Shown: positions 1 to 8,825, numbered from the stretch's first letter. The stretch is 64,000 bases of DNA from Bacillus mycoides (GCF_018742245.1 NZ_CP036132.1:429001-493000); one strand, 5' to 3'. Made by a program: numbers and translations. The notes: a model not told the origin generated them from the sequence alone.

Positions 1-49
1 AAAAAGATGTTAGTCTGAATGATATTTTGCATATGGAAAGGTAAAGAGC

Positions 50-78
50 TTGTTATTTTACTAGAATAAGAGTAGACT
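50..78 (+). promoter_or_regulatory. Candidate sigma-A promoter of thiM-thiE
   Basis: TTGTTA at 50-55 and TAGACT at 73-78 are separated by 17 bases, just upstream of the TPP riboswitch. The -10 is not ideal, so this is a position-based inference. Confidence 0.4.
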
Positions 79-99
79 CTGAAGTAAGTGAATAAGAAG

Positions 100-197
100 C
101 ACATGGGGGTTTGTGGATGCAAACTGAGAGTATGACTAATAGTCCGTCATTGACCATTTGAACCTGTTGGATAATGCCAGCGTAGGGAGAGTGTAAA
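100..197 (+). promoter_or_regulatory. TPP riboswitch (THI element) upstream of thiM
   Basis: The conserved TPP aptamer pieces are present in order: the CTGAGAG loop near 122-128, then GAACCTG, GGATAATGCCAGCG and TAGGGAGA between about 160 and 190. A strong terminator follows directly, so the likely mode is transcription termination when thiamine pyrophosphate is plentiful. It controls thiM-thiE. A second copy lies at about 5820. Confidence 0.95.
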
Positions 198-208
198 AGC
201 ACATGTTC

Positions 209-242
209 AGGCACTTTGCGTACGCGCAAAGTGCCTTTTTGT
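209..242 (+). terminator. Riboswitch-linked intrinsic terminator
   Basis: Stem AGGCACTTTGCG / CGCAAAGTGCCT with a short loop and a T run. It is the expression platform of the TPP riboswitch before thiM. Confidence 0.9.
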
Positions 243-277
243 GTATCTCCCATCACTATAGTTAGGAGATGAAAAGG

Positions 278-1087
278 ATGAATATGAAAGAAATTAGTAA
301 AGTAGTGGATTTGGTAAGAGAGTCTAATCCGCTCGTTCATAATATTACAAATGTTGTTGTAACGAATTTTACAGCAAACGGTTTATTAGCATTAGGGGCA
401 TCGCCTGTAATGGCGTATGCAAAAGAAGAAGTAGCAGAAATGGCTAGCATTGCAGGAGCTCTTGTTTTAAATATGGGTACACTTCGTCCTGAAGAGGTAG
501 AAGCGATGTTACTTGCTGGTAAATCAGCAAATACGAATGATGTACCGGTACTGTTTGATCCAGTTGGTGCAGGAGCGACCTCTTATCGAACAGAAGTTGC
601 GAGATATATTCCAGCTGAGATCGATTTAGCTATTATTCGCGGAAACGCAGCTGAAATAGCTAATGTTATTAATGAGAGATGGGAAATTAAAGGTGTAGAC
701 GCTGGTACTGGAAATGGTAATGTTGTAAATATTGCAAAACAGGCAGCGGATGAATTAAATACAGTTTCGGTGATTACTGGAAAAGAAGATGTTGTTACAG
801 ATGGAGAGCGAACTATTCTGATTCGAAATGGCCATCCTATTTTAACGAAAGTTACTGGAACAGGTTGTTTACTAACTTCTGTAATAGGAGCATTTGTAGC
901 GGTAGAAAAGGATTATGTAAAGGCAGCAGTAGCCGCATTAACATTCTATGGAGTAGCAGCAGAAATATCAGCTTCGAAAACAGTAGAGAATGGACCAGGA
1001 AGCTTCCAAATTGAATTTTTAAATCAGTTAGCGAATACAACTTCAGATGATATTGAGAAGTATGGAAAGATTGAGGTTATACAGTAA
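278..1087 (+). CDS. thiM: Hydroxyethylthiazole kinase
   Basis: Phosphorylates 4-methyl-5-(2-hydroxyethyl)thiazole so that salvaged thiazole can enter thiamine synthesis in the cytosol. The protein is 269 aa, the usual family length, and carries the N-terminal NPLVHNITN substrate region, FDPVGAGA, and the C-terminal GTGC motif with the expected active-site Cys near residue 197. I chose ATG 278 because AGGAG at 264-268 sits 9 bases upstream; ATG 269 would overlap that site, and ATG 284 is a possible alternative. It is followed after 13 bases by thiE, so the two form an operon under the upstream TPP riboswitch. Confidence 0.96.
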   Translation: MNMKEISKVVDLVRESNPLVHNITNVVVTNFTANGLLALGASPVMAYAKEEVAEMASIAGALVLNMGTLRPEEVEAMLLAGKSANTNDVPVLFDPVGAGATSYRTEVARYIPAEIDLAIIRGNAAEIANVINERWEIKGVDAGTGNGNVVNIAKQAADELNTVSVITGKEDVVTDGERTILIRNGHPILTKVTGTGCLLTSVIGAFVAVEKDYVKAAVAALTFYGVAAEISASKTVENGPGSFQIEFLNQLANTTSDDIEKYGKIEVIQ

Positions 1088-1100
1088 GGAGGGGAACTAG

Positions 1101-1760
1101 ATGTCGCGTATTACAATGGATGAAATGTCTAGGTTATTACCGGTATATTTTATTATGGGAAGTAACAATTGCATGAAGGAGCCACTACAAGTATTGAGAG
1201 ATGCACTAGAAGGTGGTATAACAATTTTTCAACTTCGTGAAAAGGGAGAAGGGGCTTTAACGGGAGAGAAACGTATTGATTTTGCGAAGGAACTACAAGC
1301 GCTTTGCAAGGAGTACGGTGTACCATTCATCGTAAATGATGATGTGGAACTAGCCCTCGAGTTAGATGCAGATGGCGTACATGTTGGACAAGATGATGAA
1401 GGAATTACATCTGTTCGTAAAAAAATGGGAGATAAAATTATTGGAGTATCTACACATACAATTGAAGAAGCACGCTGGGCGATTGAAAATGGAGCCGATT
1501 ATTTAGGAGTTGGTCCAATTTTCCCGACGAGTACGAAAAAAGATACGAAAGCGGTTCAAGGAACGAAAGGTCTAAAGTATTTTAGGGAACAAGAGATTAC
1601 AATACCGATCGTTGGGATTGGTGGGATTACCATTGAAAATACTGCTTCTGTTATAGAAGCGGGTGCGGATGGTGTTTCAGTTATTTCAGCGATTAGCTTA
1701 GCAGAATCTGCGTATGAAAGTACGAAGAAATTAGCTGAGGAAGTAAATAAGAGTTTGTAG
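1101..1760 (+). CDS. thiE: Thiamine-phosphate synthase
   Basis: Joins HMP pyrophosphate to thiazole phosphate to give thiamine monophosphate. The 219-aa TIM-barrel protein has the typical FQLREKG strand near residue 34, [22 protein letters not shown] in the middle and [13 protein letters not shown] with the phosphate-binding loop further on. ATG 1101 is preceded by AAGGAGGGG, a strong ribosome-binding site. It is the second gene of the riboswitch-controlled thiM-thiE pair. No clear terminator follows on this strand; a bcr1 copy with an internal deletion begins 22 bases after the stop. Confidence 0.96.
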   Translation: MSRITMDEMSRLLPVYFIMGSNNCMKEPLQVLRDALEGGITIFQLREKGEGALTGEKRIDFAKELQALCKEYGVPFIVNDDVELALELDADGVHVGQDDEGITSVRKKMGDKIIGVSTHTIEEARWAIENGADYLGVGPIFPTSTKKDTKAVQGTKGLKYFREQEITIPIVGIGGITIENTASVIEAGADGVSVISAISLAESAYESTKKLAEEVNKSL

Positions 1761-1782
1761 AGTCGCAAAATGGGTTGTTTCG

Positions 1783-1891
1783 TTTATCCTGCTATTTGTG
1801 GGAGCCTTGCTGCCCGTAAAGGTCCGATTGGTGAGGGCTAATAATCAGTGAGGGATGAACAAAATCCCCACTGATTAAAGCTTCACTTTAT
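1783..1891 (+). repeat. bcr1 repeat copy A (internally deleted)
   Basis: Begins TTTATCCTGC and ends TTCACTTTAT as in full bcr1, but is only 109 bp because about 45 bp of the central CTCCCACCT / AGGTGGGAG hairpin is missing. The right-hand hairpin around the TAATCAGTG / CACTGATTA arms is kept. Confidence 0.88.
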
Positions 1892-1910
1892 TTAAACAAA
1901 CGTTTGATTA
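1892..1910. repeat. 19-bp near-palindrome, copy 1 of 3
   Basis: TTAAACAAACGTTTGATTA. The identical 19-mer recurs at 12448-12466 and 12493-12511. With the flanking A it is a near-perfect inverted repeat centred on CG, the form of a TetR-type operator. Here it touches the right end of bcr1 copy A. Confidence 0.75.
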
Positions 1911-1911
1911 A

Positions 1912-1950
1912 AAAAGCACAAACCCTTTAGAAGTGTAGGTTTGTGCTTTA
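1912..1950 (-). terminator. Intrinsic terminator of the dcu gene
   Basis: Stem AAAGCACAAACC / GGTTTGTGCTTT with a run of T on the minus strand, just past the stop of the minus-strand carrier gene. Confidence 0.85.
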
Positions 1951-1952
1951 AT

Positions 1953-3266
1953 TTAAAACATAATTGAAATTAAGAGCATTCCAATTCCGATAGAAGTGAA
2001 TGTTGCAATTAGGCCCGGAATCATAAAGCTATGATTTAATACATATTTACCGATGCCTGTTGTGCCAGTACGGTCAAAGTTAATGGCAGCAACGATTGTT
2101 CCATAGTTTGGAATGAAGAAGTATCCATTTACTGCAGGGAACATTGCAATAAGTAATGCCGGCGGAATACCAAGTGATAGTCCAAGTGGCACTAAAGCAC
2201 GAACTGTTGCTGCTTGGCTATACAGTAAAATAGATAGAATGAATAGTGCAATAGCAAATAGCCATGGTGCACTTGTCACTAAGTGTTGAATTGATCCTTG
2301 AATTATATTTAAGTTTCCGTTGAAGAAAGTATCTCCCATCCAAGCGATACCGAAAATAGCAACAACTGCTGTTGCGCCTGCTTTAAAGACGTTACCAGTT
2401 ACAATGCTTTCCACATTTGGCTTACAGAAAATAATAATAAGAGCAGCAATGGTTAACATGACCATTTCAATTGTGTTTGGCATTGACAGACGAACTAATT
2501 TCCCATCAACCATCCATCCTGGACGAAGTGTTTCAAATGAACCGAGAAGTACAACAAGGAAAGTTGCGACTAGGAAAAGAATAACTGATAATTTCGCGCC
2601 TTTTGAACCTACAAATTCTTTTTTCTCTTCAAGTTTAGGAATCATTCCCTCTTTTAATCGCTTCAAGTATTCAGGGTCTTCATTTAATTCTTTTCCCATT
2701 TTACTAGCAACGAATGCAGCTACCATACAAGCGATGAAAGTAGAAGGGATACTGACTTTTAAAATATCTAACAAGGTGATTTTATAGTCGGCTAACATTG
2801 CTAAAAGTGCAACTGTTGCAGCCGATATTGGACTAGCTGTAATTGCCTGCTGGGAAGCGATAACGGCAATTGACATTGGTCGTTCAGGTCTAATTCCTGA
2901 TTCACGAGATACTTCGGCGATAACGGGAAGTACAGAATAAGCGACATGACCAGTTCCTGCGCATAGCGTGAATAAATAAGTAACAATAGGAGCAAAAAAT
3001 GTAATGCGCTTTGGATTTTTTCGTAATGCTTTCTCAGCAAGGTGGACGAGATAATCCATTCCTCCAGCAGCTTGCAAAGCACCGGCAGCTGTAATTACTG
3101 CTAAAATCATAAGCATGACATCAATAGGAGGAGCTGTAGGTTGTAAGTGGAAGACGAAAACAAGTATTGCCATACCAACGCCACCCATTACTCCTAGACC
3201 AACTCCGCCTAGGCGTGCACCAATAAAAATACAGAGTAGTAACGTAAGAAATTGTAGCCAAAACAT
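1953..3266 (-). CDS. Anaerobic C4-dicarboxylate transporter, DcuA/DcuB family
   Basis: A 437-aa, very hydrophobic membrane protein with about 10-12 predicted spans and the length of E. coli DcuA/DcuB. Conserved-looking loops include LFTLCAGTGHVAYSVLPVI near residue 100 and ASQQAITASPISAATVALLAM near 140. Members exchange or take up fumarate, malate, succinate or aspartate, mostly under oxygen limitation. The start has GGAGGT upstream (minus strand). It stands alone, convergent with thiE and divergent from the chemoreceptor gene. DcuA versus DcuB cannot be told from sequence alone. A class I fumarase is coded at 47.5 kb, which would fit fumarate metabolism, but no link is shown. Confidence 0.9.
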   Translation of the reverse strand: MFWLQFLTLLLCIFIGARLGGVGLGVMGGVGMAILVFVFHLQPTAPPIDVMLMILAVITAAGALQAAGGMDYLVHLAEKALRKNPKRITFFAPIVTYLFTLCAGTGHVAYSVLPVIAEVSRESGIRPERPMSIAVIASQQAITASPISAATVALLAMLADYKITLLDILKVSIPSTFIACMVAAFVASKMGKELNEDPEYLKRLKEGMIPKLEEKKEFVGSKGAKLSVILFLVATFLVVLLGSFETLRPGWMVDGKLVRLSMPNTIEMVMLTIAALIIIFCKPNVESIVTGNVFKAGATAVVAIFGIAWMGDTFFNGNLNIIQGSIQHLVTSAPWLFAIALFILSILLYSQAATVRALVPLGLSLGIPPALLIAMFPAVNGYFFIPNYGTIVAAINFDRTGTTGIGKYVLNHSFMIPGLIATFTSIGIGMLLISIMF

Positions 3267-3539
3267 GATAAACTACCTCCGAAATTCGTAAGTTAAGATA
3301 TATTCGAATAGTTTAATTTGAATGAAAATTAAATGAATATCCGGAATAATCCTTGTGTTGTATACGTTTTTTATTATATAACACAAGAAATGTAACATTC
3401 ACGAACTTTGTTAAATTATTTCGAAAAAATAATACATTAAAACTTTATATTTACATCTTTAAATGGGTGGACATTTTAATTTTTATGTTGTAATATTTGG
3501 AAGAGAATATTTTAATTCTCATAGAACTCCCATATCGTT

Positions 3540-3640
3540 CAACTCGTTCAGCGAGAAAGGCAAACTTATGGAAACATGAGGACGCAAAACTACAGGGGCT
3601 AAGGTCGAAGGGCTAAGCTAGCCAGTTACCGGACGGATAG
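3540..3640 (+). promoter_or_regulatory. Cyclic di-GMP-I riboswitch (GEMM)
   Basis: Contains the GEMM-I hallmarks in order: GGCAAAC, GGAAACATGAGGACGCAAAACTAC-like stem parts (split around 3565-3592), GGGGCTAAGG and AGCTAGCCAGTTACCG ending near 3631. A terminator hairpin follows and then a chemoreceptor gene, a well-known target class. The aptamer therefore couples c-di-GMP level to receptor expression. Confidence 0.93.
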
Positions 3641-3648
3641 GGTTGGTC

Positions 3649-3680
3649 TTGGCCAATGCTTATTACATTGGTCTTTTTTT
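3649..3680 (+). terminator. Terminator of the c-di-GMP riboswitch
   Basis: GGCCAATG / CATTGGTC stem with a loop of about 8 bases, then seven T. It lies between the aptamer and the chemoreceptor start, so it is probably the expression platform. Confidence 0.85.
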
Positions 3681-3769
3681 ATCTTTATTCATATTGAGAA
3701 CCATTTTCAAACAAAATATTCTTATATTTTGTTTTTTTTTTGCTGGAGATATTAGGGAAGGTGAAGTTA

Positions 3770-5509
3770 ATGAAAAAATATTGGCATAAGTTATCGTTTC
3801 TTCAAAAGAATGTATTGTTAACTGTATTAGTTATTTTGACGCTTGTTGGTAGTATGGGGGCGTTAAGTTTTAACATGTTTCAAAATAGTATGATGTCTAT
3901 ATTCGAAAGGCATTCTTTTGAAACAGGAGATACGGTATTACATAAATTAGACGCAGAAATAGTGAGAGATGTTGCAAAAGATCCAACGGCAGAAAGAGAA
4001 AAGAGAGAGAAGTTAACAGAGAAATTAGATGAATCAACGGAAGAATTGAACAGTGTTGGACAAACGTATATTGTTGGAGCAAAAGAAAATGAAAAAGGTG
4101 AGTTACAAATCGTCGACTTGTCTACAGACTTAGCAAATGTTGTTGAAGTAAAGCCGGGGGACTATTATAAACAACCAGATCTTTGGATGAAAGCATATGA
4201 TAAGGTAATGAGCACGAAAAAAGCAAACATGACAGTAGTATATGAAGACGCATTAGGATCATGGGTAACGATATTAGAGCCAATTAAAGATGGAGAAGAT
4301 AATATTGTGGCAATTGTTGCAGCCGATGTAGATGCCTCTATTGTTCCTATTACAAAGGGGAAATTCATTATACAAGGTTTAATGTTTATTTGTATTTCTG
4401 TTTTAATTGCAACTGTTATTCAATTCTTAATCGTACGTAACGCACTTGCTCCATTGCGGGATTTACGTGAAGGGTTGCGCAAAGTCGGTGAAGGTGATTT
4501 AAGTATTAAATTAGAGGAAAGAACAGATGATATTGGTATTATTAATGCGTATTTTAATAATACCATCGAGAAGTTTAAAGGAATTATAGATAAAGTGAAG
4601 CAGACAGCAGAACAGGTTTCCTCATCTTCAAAAGAATTGTCAGTGAGTACGAAAGAGAATAGCATGGCAGTTCAAGAAATCGTAAGTTCTATGGTTGAGT
4701 TAAGAGCTGGCGCCCAGTCACAAGAAACTTCAGTACCACAGTATTTAGGTATTGTATATGAAATGGAAGATAAGATGGAAGAGATAACGAATGCTGCAAA
4801 ACAAATGGCGAAAGAGTCTGAAGGTATGGAGCATTATTCAGTAAAAGGAAATAGTGTTATTGAACAGACGATTAATCAAATGAACATAATACAAAATGCA
4901 GTACAAGATTTATCTTCTATTATTTATTCTTTGGAAACAAGATCAAAAGAAATTAGTGATATTGTAACAGTAATTACAGATATTTCAAATCAAACTAATT
5001 CGTTAGCTTTACATGCTACTATTGAAGCTTCACGTGCTGAGGAAACTGGAGAGGGATTTGCCGTTGTTGCTGATGAAGTGCGTAAATTAGCAGAGCAGAC
5101 GGAAGCATCAGCAAAAGATATAGCAAAATTAATTGGGGAAACACAAGCTGGAACGGAAGAAGCTGTTGTTTCAATGCAAAAAGCTTCAAAAGAAGTAGAA
5201 TCAGGAATTAAACTTGTTGAAAGTAGTGGTGCTTTCTTTGAAAAAATTTCGAAATCAGCACAAACTGTTACCAATCAAGTTAGAGTTGTTTCTAGCAATT
5301 CAAATGATATATTGCAAAATAGCCAAAATATTGTTCGTGTTGTAAATGAACTATCACTTATCACAAATAAGTATGCGAATAGTAGTAGTAATGTTCAAGA
5401 AAGTATGAAAGAACAGGAAATGTCTGTACAAGATATTGCTGAATTAGCTAGTTCTTTAAGTTGGCTTTCACAGGAGCTACAAGAGTTAATAGGAGAATTT
5501 AAAAGTTAA
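3770..5509 (+). CDS. Methyl-accepting chemotaxis protein
   Basis: A 579-aa transmembrane chemoreceptor. From the N-terminus: a membrane span at about 13-35, an extracellular sensor of about 160 residues (Cache-like from its length and GDYYKQPDLW-type stretch), a second span near 200-220, a HAMP linker, then the long helical signalling domain. The CheA/CheW tip is TNSLALHATIEASRAEETGEGFAVVADEVRKLAEQ (two pieces), a mild variant of the usual LALNAAIEAARAGE. I chose ATG 3770 because GGAAGGTGA lies 6-8 bases upstream; the longer frame from TTG 3740 lacks a site. It is monocistronic under the c-di-GMP riboswitch. The ligand is unknown. Confidence 0.94.
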   Translation: MKKYWHKLSFLQKNVLLTVLVILTLVGSMGALSFNMFQNSMMSIFERHSFETGDTVLHKLDAEIVRDVAKDPTAEREKREKLTEKLDESTEELNSVGQTYIVGAKENEKGELQIVDLSTDLANVVEVKPGDYYKQPDLWMKAYDKVMSTKKANMTVVYEDALGSWVTILEPIKDGEDNIVAIVAADVDASIVPITKGKFIIQGLMFICISVLIATVIQFLIVRNALAPLRDLREGLRKVGEGDLSIKLEERTDDIGIINAYFNNTIEKFKGIIDKVKQTAEQVSSSSKELSVSTKENSMAVQEIVSSMVELRAGAQSQETSVPQYLGIVYEMEDKMEEITNAAKQMAKESEGMEHYSVKGNSVIEQTINQMNIIQNAVQDLSSIIYSLETRSKEISDIVTVITDISNQTNSLALHATIEASRAEETGEGFAVVADEVRKLAEQTEASAKDIAKLIGETQAGTEEAVVSMQKASKEVESGIKLVESSGAFFEKISKSAQTVTNQVRVVSSNSNDILQNSQNIVRVVNELSLITNKYANSSSNVQESMKEQEMSVQDIAELASSLSWLSQELQELIGEFKS

Positions 5510-5520
5510 TAACATAATAT

Positions 5521-5763
5521 ACACCGTCTAATGAAGTTGAAGAAAGAATAGCGAAAGCTTGGATTGATGTATTAGGAATCTCAAAGATTGGTGTACATTT
5601 ATTAAAAGTATTGAGAGCTTTAGCGTTATTAAAAGAAGATTTTCCACATTTAACAATTCAAGATTTCTTTAACGAGAGAACGATATACGGATTAGCTCGA
5701 ATTGAGGGAGAAATAAAAGTAGAGACAGAAGAAGTTGGATATTTTCCGAAAATAATGAAATGA
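5521..5763 (+). pseudogene. Remnant of a nonribosomal peptide synthetase carrier domain
   Basis: An open frame of 80 codons with no start codon (in-frame stop at 5515) reads NEVEERIAKAWIDVLGISKIGVH, then LLKVLRALALLKEDFPHLTIQDFFNERTIYGLA. This is the pattern of a peptidyl carrier domain, but the DNFFELGGHS segment that bears the phosphopantetheine serine is missing between GVH and LLKVL. It cannot be a working carrier. No other synthetase domains are nearby. It lies between the chemoreceptor and the second TPP riboswitch. Confidence 0.8.
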
Positions 5764-5819
5764 TATGTACGCTTTTGTTTGTTCAATAAAATAAATCATG
5801 CTACAATGAAAACGAATTA

Positions 5820-5903
5820 AGAACCGGGGAGCCAATTGGCTGAGAGGATGTAAGTATACATCGACCCTCAACCTGATCTGGATAATGCCAGCGTAGGGAG
5901 TTA
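5820..5903 (+). promoter_or_regulatory. TPP riboswitch upstream of the thiamine-precursor transporter
   Basis: Near-consensus THI element: GGGGAGCC, GGCTGAGAGG, ACCCTCAACCTGATCTGGAT and AATGCCAGCGTAGGGAG. A strong terminator follows at 5949. It controls the four-gene operon that begins at 6018. Confidence 0.96.
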
Positions 5904-5948
5904 CTTTAAAGTGATGTAGCATAAGTTATTATAGAATAACTTGTATAC

Positions 5949-5986
5949 AAGGCTTTCCTACATGGTAGGAAAGCCTTTTCTTTTTT
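5949..5986 (+). terminator. Riboswitch-linked intrinsic terminator
   Basis: AAGGCTTTCCTAC / GTAGGAAAGCCTT stem with a T-rich tail, between the second TPP aptamer and the first gene of the operon. Confidence 0.9.
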
Positions 5987-6017
5987 TGAAACCATATTTT
6001 GTAAGGGGGATTTTATT

Positions 6018-6338
6018 ATGTCACAACAAGTTACAATTTCATTTTCAGTAGTACCACAAGCGAAGAATAAAGATGTGTATTCCGTTGTTGATAAAGCAAT
6101 TGAAGTTGTACAACAGTCGGGAGTTCGTTATGAAGTAGGGGCAATGGAAACAACGTTGGAAGGAGAATTAGATGTACTTCTTGACGTCATTAAACGCGCG
6201 CAACAAGCTTGCGTCGATGCTGGAGCAGAAGAAGTGATCACTTCTATTAAAATTCACTATCGTCCAAGTACGGGCGTAACGATTGACGAAAAAGTTTGGA
6301 AGTACCGTGATGAATATGCAAAACCAGAAGCAATCTAA
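6018..6338 (+). CDS. Thiamine-binding protein, MTH1187/YkoF-like (DUF77)
   Basis: A 106-aa soluble protein with the ferredoxin-like fold expected of the DUF77/MTH1187 family: FSVVPQAKNKDVYSVVDKAI at the N-terminus, YEVGAMETTLEGE in the middle and ITSIKIHYRPS near the end. Such proteins bind thiamine or its precursors. It is the first gene after a TPP riboswitch and overlaps the start of the permease gene. This placement suggests it holds or delivers the pyrimidine ligand of the transporter. Ribosome-binding site AAGGGGG lies 8 bases before ATG 6018. Confidence 0.85.
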   Translation: MSQQVTISFSVVPQAKNKDVYSVVDKAIEVVQQSGVRYEVGAMETTLEGELDVLLDVIKRAQQACVDAGAEEVITSIKIHYRPSTGVTIDEKVWKYRDEYAKPEAI

Positions 6339-7083
6339 ACTTATTACAACTATTTGGCTTATCCTTCTCATTGTGATATGGGAAGGATCTGTCTCATTAT
6401 TTAAAATTGAGCCATGGATTTTACCAAAGCCTTCGGCCGTTGTTCAAGAGTTAATTGGAATGAAAGATCTATTATTACCAAATACGATGCAAACACTGCA
6501 GGAAGTTATAATCGGACTGTTTTTTGCGATTTTACTTGGGACGAGCATTGCAATTCTTATGGACGTTATACCTTTATTTCGTATTTTAATAAACCCGTTG
6601 CTCGTTATTTCGCAAACAATTCCAATCGTTGTACTTGCACCGTTATTTATTATTTGGTTTGGATATGGGATGTTGCCGAAAGTAATGGTCGTCATACTCG
6701 TTTGTTTCTTCCCAATTGCGCTTAGCATTTTAGAAGGGTTTCAAACGGTAGATAAAAACATGTTGAAATTGTTGCAAACAATGAAGGCAACGAAATGGCA
6801 AGTTTACCAAAAAGTAAAGTTTCCAGCAGTGCTCCCATACTTTTTCTCAGGCTTAAAAATTGCAGTTACATATAGCGTAATGGGGGCAATTATTGGAGAA
6901 TGGCTCGGTGCAAGTGAAGGGTTAGGGGTTATGCTTACGAGAGCTACAAAATCCTTTTTAACTGCCCGAGTATTTGGTGTTGCAGCGATTATCGTCATGT
7001 TGACATTATGCCTGTATTTTATCGTGGAGTTTATGGCAAGAATAACAGCACCATGGATATATAGAAAGGACGGCAGGAAATGA
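6310..7083 (+). CDS. thiX: Thiamine-precursor ABC transporter permease ThiX
   Basis: A 257-aa inner-membrane permease of the SsuC/TauC type with about six spans and the cytoplasmic EAA-like loop QTMKATKWQVYQKVKFPAVLPYF near residue 155. With ThiY and ThiZ it should import formylaminopyrimidine-type thiamine breakdown products, as described for B. halodurans ThiXYZ. ATG 6310 is preferred because GGAAG sits 7 bases upstream; it overlaps the preceding gene by 29 bases. A longer frame from TTG 6283 and a shorter one from ATG 6316 are possible. Confidence 0.88.
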   Translation: MNMQNQKQSKLITTIWLILLIVIWEGSVSLFKIEPWILPKPSAVVQELIGMKDLLLPNTMQTLQEVIIGLFFAILLGTSIAILMDVIPLFRILINPLLVISQTIPIVVLAPLFIIWFGYGMLPKVMVVILVCFFPIALSILEGFQTVDKNMLKLLQTMKATKWQVYQKVKFPAVLPYFFSGLKIAVTYSVMGAIIGEWLGASEGLGVMLTRATKSFLTARVFGVAAIIVMLTLCLYFIVEFMARITAPWIYRKDGRK

Positions 7084-8078
7084 AAAAAGGTTTAAAAGTT
7101 ATGTTAGCTGCTTTATTAGCAGTAGGGGTGGCTGGGTGTAATCCGGCGAAGAAAGAAGAAAGTGTAAGTAAAGACCAAAAAGTAAAAGTAGTGTTAGATT
7201 GGTTTCCAAATACGAATCATACTGGCTTATATGTAGCGCAAACGAAAGATTATTATAAAAAGCAAGGGCTTGATGTAGAAATTATCCAGCCTGGTGATAA
7301 TGTAACAGCAGAGCAGATGATTGCTTCTGGGAAAGCAGACTTTGCAATAAGTGCACAGGAAAATGTAACACTAGCTCGTGTTGAAGGGATCCCAGTTGTG
7401 TCTGTAGGGGCGATTATTCAGCATAATACTTCAGCTTTTGCATCGCTAAAAAAAGATAATATGACGTCACCGAAAGATTTTGAAGGGAAACGTTACGGCG
7501 GTTGGGGAGGACCTGCAGAAGAAGCGATGTTAAAAACGATTATGGAGAAACATCAAGCTGATTTTAACAAAGTCGAAAAAATTATTCTTGGACAAACAGA
7601 CTTCTTCAAATCAATCGGTCGTGATGCAGACTTTGAATGGATTTATTATGGATGGGACGGCATTGAAGCGAAGCGTCAAGGAAAAGAGTTAAACACAATT
7701 ATGGTGAAGGATCTAGATCCGGCGCTTGATTTTTATAGTCCAGTCATTATTACAAGTGAAAAGCATGCGAAGCAAGATAAAGACTTTGTGAAAAAGTTTA
7801 TGACTGCAACGACAGAAGGTTATAATTTCGCAATTAAAGAGCCAAAAGAAGCTGCTGATATTTTAATTAAAGCTGTTCCAGATGTGAATAAAGAATTAGT
7901 ACAAGAAAGTCAAAAGTGGCTAAGTATGAAGTATCAAGATGATGCAAAAGCGTGGGGAGTACAGAAGGAAGAAGTTTGGACGAATTACATGAATTTCTTA
8001 TATGACAACAAAGTTATTAAAAAGAAAATCGATGTAAAAGATGCCTTTACAAATGAATTCCTTCCAAGTGAAAAATGA
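7080..8078 (+). CDS. thiY: Thiamine-precursor ABC transporter substrate-binding lipoprotein ThiY
   Basis: A 332-aa periplasmic-type binding protein of the NMT1/THI5-like family. The N-terminus is a lipoprotein signal with the lipobox VAGC, so Cys20 is lipidated and the protein is tethered outside the membrane. The mature part opens with VVLDWFPNTNHTGLYVAQ, typical of pyrimidine-precursor binders, and has GGWGGPAEEAML in the middle. The gene overlaps thiX by 4 bases (ATGA) and thiZ by 4 bases, which indicates translational coupling. It has no tenA next to it, although thiM/thiE are 6 kb away. Confidence 0.9.
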   Translation: MKKGLKVMLAALLAVGVAGCNPAKKEESVSKDQKVKVVLDWFPNTNHTGLYVAQTKDYYKKQGLDVEIIQPGDNVTAEQMIASGKADFAISAQENVTLARVEGIPVVSVGAIIQHNTSAFASLKKDNMTSPKDFEGKRYGGWGGPAEEAMLKTIMEKHQADFNKVEKIILGQTDFFKSIGRDADFEWIYYGWDGIEAKRQGKELNTIMVKDLDPALDFYSPVIITSEKHAKQDKDFVKKFMTATTEGYNFAIKEPKEAADILIKAVPDVNKELVQESQKWLSMKYQDDAKAWGVQKEEVWTNYMNFLYDNKVIKKKIDVKDAFTNEFLPSEK

Positions 8079-8824
8079 GCGGATTACAAATAAAAGATAT
8101 TGTGAAATCTTTCGATGGAAAGAATGTATTAGAAAATATTAGTGCCTCTATACAGGAGGGAGAGTTTGTCTCTTTTGTAGGTCCAAGTGGTTGCGGGAAA
8201 AGCACATTGTTAAATATGATCGCGAGTGTCGAAGAACCAACGAGCGGAGAGGTATTTTATAACGAGGAACATGTGAAAAAACAAGATGCTGTAAGCTATA
8301 TGCCGCAACAAGATTTATTATTACCGTGGCGATCGGCTTTACAAAATATTGTTCTTCCGTTGGAGATTGAAGGGAAACCTAAAAAACAAAGGTTAATAGA
8401 AGGAATGGAAGCATTAAAGCAGTTTGAGCTAGATGAATATGCGGATCATTATCCAGATGCACTGTCTGGTGGTATGCGCCAAAGAATTAGTTTTCTTCGC
8501 ACATATTTATGTGAAAAACCAATTATGTTACTTGATGAGCCTTTTGGAAAATTAGATGCCTTTACAAAAATGGAAGTACACAGTTGGCTTTTAAATTCTT
8601 GGCATCAAGAAAAGCAAACAATCGTTATGGTTACACATGACTTAGATGAGGCCATCTTGCTTTCTGATCGCGTATTTATTTTATCTCAACGACCAGCATC
8701 AATTGTCGGCGAGGTGCAAGTGAAATTACCTCGTCCTCGAACGATGGATATGTTAACGTCACTGGAGTTAAAGAAGGATAAGGAAGAAATTTTGAGAGTA
8801 TTAGCTCCTTATATGAAAAAATAG
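8075..8824 (+). CDS. thiZ: Thiamine-precursor ABC transporter ATPase ThiZ
   Basis: A 249-aa ABC ATPase. Walker A GPSGCGKST at residues 37-45, Q-loop YMPQQDLLLPW, signature LSGGMRQRI near 130, Walker B IMLLDEPF, D-loop GKLDAF and switch His in VTHDLDEA. The architecture matches the SsuB/TauB/ThiZ group. It is the last gene of the riboswitch operon and is followed by a strong terminator. Confidence 0.9.
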   Translation: MSGLQIKDIVKSFDGKNVLENISASIQEGEFVSFVGPSGCGKSTLLNMIASVEEPTSGEVFYNEEHVKKQDAVSYMPQQDLLLPWRSALQNIVLPLEIEGKPKKQRLIEGMEALKQFELDEYADHYPDALSGGMRQRISFLRTYLCEKPIMLLDEPFGKLDAFTKMEVHSWLLNSWHQEKQTIVMVTHDLDEAILLSDRVFILSQRPASIVGEVQVKLPRPRTMDMLTSLELKKDKEEILRVLAPYMKK

Positions 8825-8825
8825 A

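Noticed and set aside
53..340. 95-residue minus-strand frame over the first riboswitch
   Set aside because: It covers the TPP aptamer, its terminator and the thiM start; no ribosome-binding site and no protein-like pattern.
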